Shown here piece after piece: positions 58,527-64,000 of a stretch of 64,000 bases of DNA. The DNA is taken from the NCBI RefSeq assembly GCF_024662235.1, contig NZ_CP096276.1, forward strand, positions 5,332,001 to 5,396,000, written 5' to 3'. The first letter of the stretch is position 1. Each line of letters begins with the position of its first letter. Position numbers and translations under genes: made by a program. The notes below the pieces were generated by a model. It was not told where the DNA came from, did not search any database, and was given only the letters and a program-made list of their open reading frames with translations. The DNA comes from Pimelobacter simplex (GTDB lineage Bacteria; Actinomycetota; Actinomycetes; Propionibacteriales; Nocardioidaceae).

Positions 58527-59546
58527 GTGTCCCGCGCTCCCTCTCGTGCTCCCCTCGAGCAGCGCCTCGGTGAGTTCGGGGAGTCGCGCGCACCGCTGGT
58601 GATCTGGTTCACGCTGATCCTCCTCGGCACCGCCGCGCTGGTCTGCGCGATGGTGCCGGTCGGTCCCGAGCAGCTCGCCGTGACCGGCTCGATCACCATC
58701 GCCACCGCGTTCGCCTGGGGCCTCGCCGCGCGTACCGGCGGCCGGCCCTTCATCTTCGGTCCGCTCGCCCTGATCTGCGGCCTGATCGCCGTGTTCAGCG
58801 ACAACGACCTGCTCCTCACGGGCGCCGCCGTCGGCACCTCCGCCGCGGCCGCCGTCCTCGGCGTGATGATCACCGTCCCCGCCGCCGGCCTGCTCGGCGC
58901 GGCCCGCGAGTGCGTCATCGCGCTGCTCTTCGGCGGCGTCGGTGCGATGGCCGCCATCGGCTTCGAGCCGGCCATCCAGAAGGAGCGCTTCGAGTACGTC
59001 GGCCTGGGCCTCGCCTTCGCCGCCGCCATCGTGCTCGTCTACCGCCTCGGCGCCGGCTTCCACGGCATCGGCCGTCGCGGCCTGATCATCGTCGCCATCG
59101 GCGGCGTCGTCCTCGCCGCGACCCTGCTGTACGCCGAGCTGCTGCGCCGCTACGGCTCCACCGGCCTCGTCGACGAGCTGCTCACCTGGGTGCGCTGGAG
59201 CCGCGAGCACCTCGGCGCCTTCCCGCGCCCGATCGCCACCGTGCTCGGCGTACCGGCGCTCGCCTACGGCTGCCACATGCGTGCCCGCCGCCGCCAGGGC
59301 TGGTGGGTCTGCGCCTTCGGCGTCGCCGCCACCTCCCCGGCCGCCACCGCCCTCGCCAACCCCGCCGTCTCGGTCCGCGAGGCCGGCCTCTCGGTCGCCT
59401 ACTCCCTCGTCCTCGGCCTCCTCCTCGGCTGGCTCCTCATCCGCCTCGACCTCGCCCTCACCGGCACCCGCGGCCGGCGCAGCCGCGACGCGGAGCAGGC
59501 GGCCGCCGTACGACCGGAGCCGGGACGCTTCGAACCCCTCCTCTGA
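58527..59546 (+). CDS. Polytopic membrane protein of unknown function
   Basis: This 339-residue protein has about eight to nine hydrophobic segments: WFTLILLGTAALVCAMV, FIFGPLALICGLIAVF, a pair in the middle (VLGVMITVPAAGLLGAA, CVIALLFGGVGAMAAIG), AAAIVLVYRLGAGFHGIGRRG, IIVAIGGVVLAATLLYAEL and two at the C-terminus (VPALAYGCHMRAR; SLVLGLLLGWLLIRLDL). I do not recognise a family. The charged N-terminus (EQRLGEFGESRA) is cytoplasmic. GTG start; TAGGCT lies 8 nt upstream. It precedes the biotinyl protein gene by 44 bp. Confidence 0.75.
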   Translation: MSRAPSRAPLEQRLGEFGESRAPLVIWFTLILLGTAALVCAMVPVGPEQLAVTGSITIATAFAWGLAARTGGRPFIFGPLALICGLIAVFSDNDLLLTGAAVGTSAAAAVLGVMITVPAAGLLGAARECVIALLFGGVGAMAAIGFEPAIQKERFEYVGLGLAFAAAIVLVYRLGAGFHGIGRRGLIIVAIGGVVLAATLLYAELLRRYGSTGLVDELLTWVRWSREHLGAFPRPIATVLGVPALAYGCHMRARRRQGWWVCAFGVAATSPAATALANPAVSVREAGLSVAYSLVLGLLLGWLLIRLDLALTGTRGRRSRDAEQAAAVRPEPGRFEPLL

Positions 59547-59590
59547 CCTCTGCTTTCAGGTACTCGGGGGTAACGCCTAGCGTCGTGCCC

Positions 59591-59830
59591 ATGGCCCGAG
59601 TGACGACGTCAGAGCTGGTCGCGGAGATGGTGGCCAACGTGCTGCGCGTCGAGGTCGCCGAGGGCGCCTCCGTCGCCGTGGGCGACACCGTGGTGCTGCT
59701 GGAGTCGATGAAGATGGAGATCCCGGTCATGGCCGAGGTCGCCGGTGTGGTCACCGCGGTCAAGGTCGAAGCGGGGGACGTCGTCCAGGAGGGCGACGTG
59801 CTCATCGAGCTCCGCCGTTTCTTCGCCTGA
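59591..59830 (+). CDS. Small biotin/lipoyl-carrier protein (TB7.3-like)
   Basis: This 79-residue protein is a single biotinyl domain with LLESMKMEIPVMAEVAGVV, the MKM motif whose Lys would carry biotin. It resembles the mycobacterial biotinylated protein TB7.3 (Rv3221c), which is separate from the acyl-CoA carboxylase alpha subunits. Its partner enzyme is unknown; it may supply biotin-carboxyl groups to a decarboxylase or carboxyltransferase. TAGCGT ends 7 nt before the ATG. The N-terminal extension (ARVTTSELVAEMVANV) precedes the first strand. Confidence 0.87.
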   Translation: MARVTTSELVAEMVANVLRVEVAEGASVAVGDTVVLLESMKMEIPVMAEVAGVVTAVKVEAGDVVQEGDVLIELRRFFA

Positions 59831-59923
59831 TCTCAGGCTCCGCACAGGCATTCGTCCTGGCGCGGGTGTCGAATGGGACGTGCCGCCGAGCTCCGACGGG
59901 CCTCTCAGCACAGGAGTACGGAA

Positions 59924-60460
59924 ATGAAGCCACGCTCGTCCGCCGCCATCGTCGTGGCGGTCCTCGCCCTCGCTGCCCTGACGCCGGCCACGGCCCAGGC
60001 CGCGCCGGCCTCTCCCGCTGCCTCCGCTGCCTCCGCCTCGTCCGTCGGGGCGTGCCGCGCGGCGCAGACCAAGGTCGCCTTCCGCCCGACGCAGGGCGCC
60101 GCCGGATCGTCCTTCGGCCGGATCGTCGTCACCAACACCTCGACCCGCCCGTGCACCGTGCACGGCTACGGCGGGCTGTCGCTGGTCGGCCACGGGAACG
60201 GCACCCAGATCGGCGCGGCGTCCGTACGGATGCCGTCCCGGGTACGCACCGTGACCCTGGCCCCCGGGCAGAAGGTCCGCGCCCGGGTCCAGGTCACCGA
60301 CGCCCTCAACTACCCGAAGCACACCTGCCGGCCGCGGCAGGTCCAGGGGTTCCGGGTCTACCTGCCCGGTGAGACGCACGCGCAGTTCGCGCCGTACGCG
60401 ACGACGGGGTGCGCGAACCCCTCGGTGCACCTGGTCCGCAACTGGGCCTACGGCCGCTGA
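59924..60460 (+). CDS. Secreted DUF4232 protein
   Basis: This 178-residue protein has a signal peptide with TAQAAP cleavage near residue 26, an Ala/Ser linker, and the DUF4232 domain: GSSFGRIVVTNTSTRPCTVHGYGGLSLVG, VTLAPGQKVRARVQV and a C-terminal YATTGCANPSVHLV. Cysteines (GACRA, RPCTV, HTCRP, TGCAN) should form two disulfides. DUF4232 is a widespread actinobacterial extracellular domain with unknown ligand. ATG 59924 begins the signal peptide. Confidence 0.83.
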   Translation: MKPRSSAAIVVAVLALAALTPATAQAAPASPAASAASASSVGACRAAQTKVAFRPTQGAAGSSFGRIVVTNTSTRPCTVHGYGGLSLVGHGNGTQIGAASVRMPSRVRTVTLAPGQKVRARVQVTDALNYPKHTCRPRQVQGFRVYLPGETHAQFAPYATTGCANPSVHLVRNWAYGR

Positions 60461-60478
60461 CGGCGGGCACCCGGCCAG

Positions 60479-60563
60479 CAGAGGGGGCGGGATTCGAACC
60501 CGCGGTAGGTCTCCCTACGACCGCTTTCAAGGCGGTTCCGATCGGCCACTCCGGCACCCCTCC
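60479..60563 (-). tRNA. tRNA-Ser (anticodon TGA)
   Basis: The minus strand folds as a class II tRNA: acceptor GGAGGGG pairs with CCCCTCT (terminal G-T), the D arm contains GAGTGGCCGATCGG, the anticodon stem-loop is CCGCC-TTGAAAG-GCGG-type with TGA, a long variable arm (GTAGGGAGACCTAC) follows, and the T arm is GCGGG-TTCGAAT-CCCGC. No CCA is encoded. It decodes UCA and, with wobble, other UCN codons. Confidence 0.95.
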
Positions 60564-60664
60564 TCGCCCGTCGGCGCACGCACCGCCGGACCCTCGCGAG
60601 TCTAGGACGGTCGGCGGGACCGCGCCGCTTTGCCCCCTGCTCGCCGGTCTTGTTCAATCGCAGC

Positions 60665-61123
60665 ATGAGCAGCACGCAGTCGCCCGGGGTCACCGACTAC
60701 CGCCTGGCCCCGCCGGTGATGGCGCGGTTCGTGGGGGCCTACCTGATCCTGCTGGCGGTGCTGCTCCTCGTCGTGACCGGGCTGGTCGCCACCCTCGACC
60801 TGAACGCCGACCTGCTGGTCGCCGTCCTGGGCCTGGGCCTGCTGGGCCTCATCGCGCTGGGCTGGTGGCTGCGTTCGGGCCTGGTCGTGGTGCGCCTGAC
60901 CGACGCGGGCTACCGGGTCCGGGCGATCCGGGCGGCGGGCGCGACCGAGGCGCGGTGGAGCGAGGTCGAGGACGCCGTCGCGGCGTCCCCGAGCGGGATC
61001 GAGTGCGTGGTGCTGCGCCTGCGCGACGGCCGCAGCACGACGATCCCGGTGCAGCTGGTCGCCGCCGACAAGGACGAGTTCGCGCGCGTCGTACGGACGC
61101 ACCTGGAGCGCGCCGCGCGCTGA
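60665..61123 (+). CDS. Two-helix membrane protein with PH-like domain
   Basis: This 152-residue protein has two adjacent transmembrane helices (FVGAYLILLAVLLLVVTGLVA and LLVAVLGLGLLGLIALGWWL) and a C-terminal cytoplasmic beta-rich domain (LVVVRLTDAGYRVRAIRAAG, ARWSEVEDAVAA, VVLRLRDGRSTTIPVQL) with the spacing of bacterial PH domains. Function unknown. ATG 60665 has TTCAAT 6 nt upstream. It lies between two tRNA-Ser genes transcribed from opposite strands. Confidence 0.78.
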   Translation: MSSTQSPGVTDYRLAPPVMARFVGAYLILLAVLLLVVTGLVATLDLNADLLVAVLGLGLLGLIALGWWLRSGLVVVRLTDAGYRVRAIRAAGATEARWSEVEDAVAASPSGIECVVLRLRDGRSTTIPVQLVAADKDEFARVVRTHLERAAR

Positions 61124-61201
61124 TCCCGGGGTCCGATTGGGCGGCACCCGCGGGGTGCTTGTAGCCTGTGCTGCGCTGGTCGGTCTGTGACCGACAGTGG
61201 A

Positions 61202-61292
61202 GGAGGCGTCGCCTAGTCTGGTCTATGGCGCCCGCCTGCTAAGCGGGTTTGGGGCTACAACCCCATCGAGGGTTCAAATCCCTCCGCCTCCG
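61202..61292 (+). tRNA. tRNA-Ser (anticodon GCT)
   Basis: A class II tRNA: acceptor GGAGGCG (61202-61208) pairs perfectly with CGCCTCC (61285-61291). The anticodon arm is CCCGC-CTGCTAA-GCGGG with GCT, followed by a long variable arm and a T arm GAGGG-TTCAAAT-CCCTC. Discriminator G; no CCA encoded. It decodes AGC/AGU serine codons. Confidence 0.95.
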
Positions 61293-61309
61293 CAGCAGCT
61301 GGAACAGAG

Positions 61310-61346
61310 GAACCCCCGGCGGGCGAAAGCTCGGCGGGGGTTCTTC
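61310..61346 (+). terminator. Terminator hairpin after tRNA-Ser
   Basis: GAACCCCC (61310-61317) pairs with GGGGGTTC (61336-61343) around a GC-rich loop with GGGCGAAAGCTC, which can form its own small stem. It is followed by TTC rather than a long T-run. It begins 17 nt after the tRNA end and fits a tRNA transcript terminator. Confidence 0.7.
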
Positions 61347-61389
61347 ACTTCGGCCCCGCGGCGCCCGCCGAGCGCCTACCGTGGTCGAC

Positions 61390-61752
61390 ATGGTCGACGC
61401 GCGGACGCTCCTCCGGGTGGCCCGGGCGGGCGCCGCCGCGGACCTCGTCGTCGCGGCCGCGACCCTGGTCTTCGTGCGTGATGTCTACGTCGCGTCCGCG
61501 GCCGGCTTCGCCGTGCTGGTCGCGATCGCCTACCTGGTGCGGACGACGCGCGGCTCGTACGACCCCTACGGCTCCCTGGCGCTGCTGGGATGGGTGCTGG
61601 TCAACGCGACCCTGGTGCCGGGGTCGCTCCCGGGCCAGGGCCTCTGCGTCGCCGGCATGGCGTTCGTGCTCGCCTGCTCGGTGGCGCCGCCGCTCGCGGA
61701 CCGGCGCTACGCCCGGTTCCTGGAGAGGGCCCGGGCTCAGGCCGCGTCGTGA
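61390..61752 (+). CDS. Small membrane protein (MnhF-like layout)
   Basis: This 120-residue protein has three hydrophobic segments (ADLVVAAATLVFVRDVYVA, AGFAVLVAIAYLVR, LALLGWVLVNATLV plus CVAGMAFVLACSVA) and a short basic C-terminus. The size and helix pattern are like small subunits of Mrp antiporters, but no conserved motif supports that. ATG 61390 is fixed by TACCGT ending 7 nt upstream. Its 3' end overlaps the convergent oxygenase gene by 16 bp. Function unknown. Confidence 0.65.
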   Translation: MVDARTLLRVARAGAAADLVVAAATLVFVRDVYVASAAGFAVLVAIAYLVRTTRGSYDPYGSLALLGWVLVNATLVPGSLPGQGLCVAGMAFVLACSVAPPLADRRYARFLERARAQAAS

Positions 61753-62447
61753 AACACCAGGGCGAGCGTGTGCCGCTCCCCCGACCGTACGGCGGACACC
61801 CCGTGCCGCACCGGCGCCGCCGACCAGCCCCGGGCCGAGCGCACCGGCCGGTCGCGGGTGGTGAAGACGTAGCCGTGCCCCTGGGGGAGCAGGGTGGCGG
61901 TGCCGCGGGACTGGGCGCGGGGGCGCTGCTCGACGAGCAGGAGCTCGCCGCCGGTGTGGTCCACGCCGGGGCGGTCGAGGTTGATCACGACCTGCAGCGG
62001 GAACACGAGGTCGCCGTACAGGTCGCGGTGGAGGGCGTTCCAGTCGCCCTCGCGGTAGCGCAGCAGGATCGACGTCGACCGGGTCTGCCCGGCGCCGTGG
62101 CAGCGTTCGAGCCAGGCGTCGAGCGAGTCCGGCCAGGGGGCCTCGCGGCCCAGGCGGGACCACCAGTCGCGGGCGATGGGGAGCAGGCGGGGGTAGAGGG
62201 CCTGCTTGAGGCGCTCCACCGCCTCCGGGTACGGCGTCCGCAGGTACCGGTACTCGCCCGACCCGAACCGGTGCCGGCTCATGTCGATCGTGCTGCGGAA
62301 CAGCTCGTCGTGCTCGTACAGCCCCCGGATCCCCGCCGCCTCCGCCGGGGTGAGCAGCTCGGGCAGCAGGGCGCCGCCGTCGCGGTCGAGGTCGGCGGCG
62401 ACGGCGGTCCAGTCGGCGCCGGCGACGCGGTCCTCCCAGGTGCTCAC
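61737..62447 (-). CDS. 2OG-Fe(II) oxygenase
   Basis: This 236-residue dioxygenase of the double-stranded beta-helix type has iron ligands His and Asp in NALHRDLYGDLVFPLQ and a distal His in PVRHGVSAV, followed by GERHTLALVFHD with the 2-oxoglutarate-binding Arg. It is the last gene of an operon with ogt and an ECF sigma factor, so a role in alkylated-DNA or base-damage repair (as for AlkB) is likely, although the sequence is not classic AlkB. The GTG start overlaps the ogt stop by 4 nt. Confidence 0.83.
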   Translation of the reverse strand: MSTWEDRVAGADWTAVAADLDRDGGALLPELLTPAEAAGIRGLYEHDELFRSTIDMSRHRFGSGEYRYLRTPYPEAVERLKQALYPRLLPIARDWWSRLGREAPWPDSLDAWLERCHGAGQTRSTSILLRYREGDWNALHRDLYGDLVFPLQVVINLDRPGVDHTGGELLLVEQRPRAQSRGTATLLPQGHGYVFTTRDRPVRSARGWSAAPVRHGVSAVRSGERHTLALVFHDAA

Positions 62448-63043
62448 GCGGCCGCCTCCAGGCGCAGCAGCGTGGTCTTCGCGTCGGCGCCGCCGATGTA
62501 GCCGCCGAGGCTGCCGTCGGCGCGCAGCACCCGGTGGCACGGTACGACGACCGGCAGCGGGTTGGTCGCGCACGCGGTGCCCACGGCGCGCACGGCCTTG
62601 GGGTTGCCGACGAGCGCGGCGACCTGGCCGTAGCTGCGCGTCTCGCCGTACCCGATCTCGGGCAGGTGGCGCTGCACGAGGCTCCGGAAGCCGTGCGAGA
62701 GCGACAGGTCGAGGTCCACGTCGAAGGTACGGCGCCGCCCGGCGAAGTACTCCTCCAGCTCCCGGGCCACGGGGTCGAGGCGGTCGGGTGCGCGCAGGAT
62801 CCGCGGCGAGAGCCGGTGGGCGAGGGTGTCGAGGACCTGGTCGTGGTCCTCGCTGGCGTAGGCGACGCGGACCAGTCCGCGCGGGGTGGCGGCGAGCAGG
62901 AGCGGGCCGACGGGGGAGTCGACGGTCGTGTAGGCGAGGTCGAGCAGGCCCTCGGCCGCGGCGTCCGCGGCCAGTCGCCGCTGCAGCCGGGCGAGGACGC
63001 CGGCGTCCTCGGGCGACGACGCGAGGTGGGAGAGGTCGTTCAT
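62444..63043 (-). CDS. ogt: Methylated-DNA-protein cysteine methyltransferase
   Basis: This 199-residue protein has the C-terminal Ogt domain with the active-site NPLPVVVPCHRVLRADGSLGGY and the preceding helix-turn-helix SYGQVAALVGNPKAVRAVGTA. It removes alkyl groups from O6-methylguanine by irreversible transfer to Cys. The N-terminal 100 residues include TVDSPVGPLLLAATPRGLVRVAY, the conserved Ogt-N fold. 4-nt overlaps with both neighbours show strict operon coupling with a sigma factor and an oxygenase. Confidence 0.93.
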   Translation of the reverse strand: MNDLSHLASSPEDAGVLARLQRRLAADAAAEGLLDLAYTTVDSPVGPLLLAATPRGLVRVAYASEDHDQVLDTLAHRLSPRILRAPDRLDPVARELEEYFAGRRRTFDVDLDLSLSHGFRSLVQRHLPEIGYGETRSYGQVAALVGNPKAVRAVGTACATNPLPVVVPCHRVLRADGSLGGYIGGADAKTTLLRLEAAA

Positions 63044-63528
63044 GAGCGGGCTCCTTCCGTGAGCAGGCCCGGGTAGGTCGTGCGGAGGTTCTTGATGCCG
63101 TCGGCCGCGGCGCGACGGGCGGCGTCGGTCGTGCCGCCCAGGATCGCGGCGATCTCGGCGTACGGGAGGCCGGCGACGTAGTGGTACGCCACGGCCTGGC
63201 GTTGCTTGGGCGGGAGCGCGCGGACCGCGGCCCAGAGGTCGTCGTCCGGCGCCGGCGGTCCGGGATCGCCGGCGCGCTCGGGGACCTCGTCGACGGGCAG
63301 CGGACGCCGCTGGGCGGCGCGCAGGACGTCGATCGCCTTGCGGTGCGCGATGGTCACCAGCCAGGCCTCGACGTTGGCGTCGTCGGGGAGCCCGGGGTAG
63401 GCGCGCAGGGCGGCGACGAAGGTCTCTGACCAGGCGTCCTCGGCGTCGTGCGGACCGAGGAGCACGCGGCACACGCGCAGCACGGTCGGCCCGTGCTGGG
63501 CGACCACCTGCTCGAACGGCTGCCTCAC
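63040..63528 (-). CDS. ECF-type sigma factor in an alkylation-repair operon
   Basis: This 162-residue protein has sigma region 2 (GPTVLRVCRVLLGPHDAEDAWSETF, then VEAWLVTIAHRKAIDVLRAA) and region 4 (AVRALPPKQRQAVAYHYVAGLPYAEIAAILGGTTDAARRA). No anti-sigma gene is next to it. It is cotranscribed with ogt and a 2OG-Fe(II) oxygenase, so it probably activates a DNA-damage or alkylation response including its own operon. GTG 63528 overlaps the upstream SemiSWEET-like gene by 4 nt. The frame's upstream extension is not coding. Confidence 0.85.
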   Translation of the reverse strand: MRQPFEQVVAQHGPTVLRVCRVLLGPHDAEDAWSETFVAALRAYPGLPDDANVEAWLVTIAHRKAIDVLRAAQRRPLPVDEVPERAGDPGPPAPDDDLWAAVRALPPKQRQAVAYHYVAGLPYAEIAAILGGTTDAARRAAADGIKNLRTTYPGLLTEGARS

Positions 63529-63860
63529 CGCACACCCCTTCCCGAAGCGCCCGACGCGCCGGACGTCCCCGCCATGATCGGCCATCGAGCACGGGCCGGG
63601 GCGGCATACCGGAGCCAGCCGGCCAGCATGAGCAGGCCGACCGCGGTGTTGAAGGCGTGCAGCGCCCAGAGCGGCCCGGGCGGCGTGGTGAAGACGTAGA
63701 CCGCGTACAGCGCGTTGCCGGAGTTGCTCAGCACCAGGTTGCCGGCGCTGTAGGAGGCCATGTCCTTGGTCCGGGCGGCCTTGACGACCATCGGCAGCGC
63801 CGCGGTCACGAACATCGCGGTCGACAGCGTTCCGGCGAGCAGGGGCAGGTCGAGGGACAC
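63525..63860 (-). CDS. SemiSWEET/PQ-loop-like membrane protein
   Basis: This 111-residue protein has three hydrophobic helices (LPLLAGTLSTAMFVTAALPMV, GNLVLSNSGNALYAVYVFTT and LHAFNTAVGLLMLAGWLRYA) with KAARTKDMASYSAGNLVLSN, the PQ-loop-like pattern of SemiSWEET proteins (P in helix 1; an N-x-G-N-A in helix 2). SemiSWEETs form dimers that carry small sugars. It is first in the sigma/ogt/oxygenase operon and overlaps the sigma gene by 4 nt, an unexpected neighbour. The Gly/Ala/Arg-rich tail may be cytoplasmic. Confidence 0.75.
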   Translation of the reverse strand: MSLDLPLLAGTLSTAMFVTAALPMVVKAARTKDMASYSAGNLVLSNSGNALYAVYVFTTPPGPLWALHAFNTAVGLLMLAGWLRYAAPARARWPIMAGTSGASGASGRGVR

Positions 63861-64000
63861 GCGGGTGGATCCTTCCGTGGGGGTTCACCCGGTAGACGTC
63901 CCGCGCCGGCCGAACGTGAGACGGCCGGTCCGGGGGCGCCTCCTCGCATCTGCTGGGGCGGTGAGGCAGACTGGTTTGCGCTTGCCCCTGAGCGGGTAGG

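Noticed and set aside
63861..64000. Possible gene start at the window's right edge
   Set aside because: Only about 140 bp with no convincing start or motif; treated as the promoter region of the SemiSWEET-like operon and unresolved flank.

Overview
The window is chromosomal DNA of a very GC-rich actinobacterium. The best guess is Nocardioidaceae (Nocardioides-like), from gene content: a bacterial proteasome activator, DUF5926, a SACE_7040-type TetR, an Fpg/Nei glycosylase of the mycobacterial kind and a leucine-catabolic carboxylase cluster. Gene density is high. Neighbours often overlap by 4 nt (ATGA/GTGA) or by tens of bases when convergent. At least 24 genes carry a TANNNT element ending 6-7 nt before the start codon, the actinobacterial signature of leaderless transcripts. 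I see no prophage, insertion sequence, CRISPR array or replication origin.

Layout. 1-3.9 kb: partial TetR, membrane protein, PaaX-like regulator, AidB-like acyl-CoA dehydrogenase, lipoprotein. 3.9-10.6 kb: a leucine/isovalerate degradation locus (TetR, 3-methylcrotonyl-CoA carboxylase beta and alpha, HMG-CoA lyase) preceded by a long palindromic operator, with a ScyD/ScyE-like secreted protein between. 10.8-16 kb: an unknown protein coupled to a sulfotransferase-like protein, EcsC, Aat and two related lipoproteins. 16-24.4 kb: rhodanese-LysR with a divergent EamA exporter, Fpg/Nei glycosylase, an LPXTG protein, an AAA ATPase, a CNNM/CorC transporter behind a predicted leader peptide and SD-masking hairpin, and an iron-box-associated siderophore-interacting protein. 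24.3-31.4 kb: transporters, an RNHCP pair, an ABC-F protein with a frameshifted end, and two paralogous surface proteins. 31.4-40.3 kb: an ECF sigma/Ser-Thr kinase pair, then a mymA-like operon (BVMO, FMO remnant, di-iron protein, SDR, esterase) with a divergent TetR, and a secreted metzincin. 40.4-49.8 kb: PrmC-like methyltransferase, GDPD, a cAMP module (cNMP-binding protein plus class III cyclase), a frameshifted arginine deiminase, prephenate dehydratase, a repeat-rich spacer and a PAP2-DAG kinase fusion. 49.8-60.5 kb: housekeeping genes (serS, HAD hydrolase, bpa, quinone oxidoreductase, mobA, nitrilase, a small biotinyl protein). 60.5-63.9 kb: two tRNA-Ser genes and a four-gene operon containing an ECF sigma factor, Ogt and a 2OG-Fe(II) oxygenase.

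The strongest unusual signal is upstream of the CNNM/CorC gene. A leaderless 20-codon ORF that begins acidic-proline and becomes arginine-rich overlaps the GTG start by 4 nt, and an 11-bp perfect hairpin inside it sequesters that start's Shine-Dalgarno sequence. This looks like a translational switch reminiscent of MgtL control of Mg2+ transport. Other leads are the 34-bp operator touching the carboxylase start codon, the ECF-kinase pair, the alkylation-repair-type operon and two intergenic repeat families. Two single-base frameshifts (ABC-F, arginine deiminase), both in G runs, may be sequencing errors.
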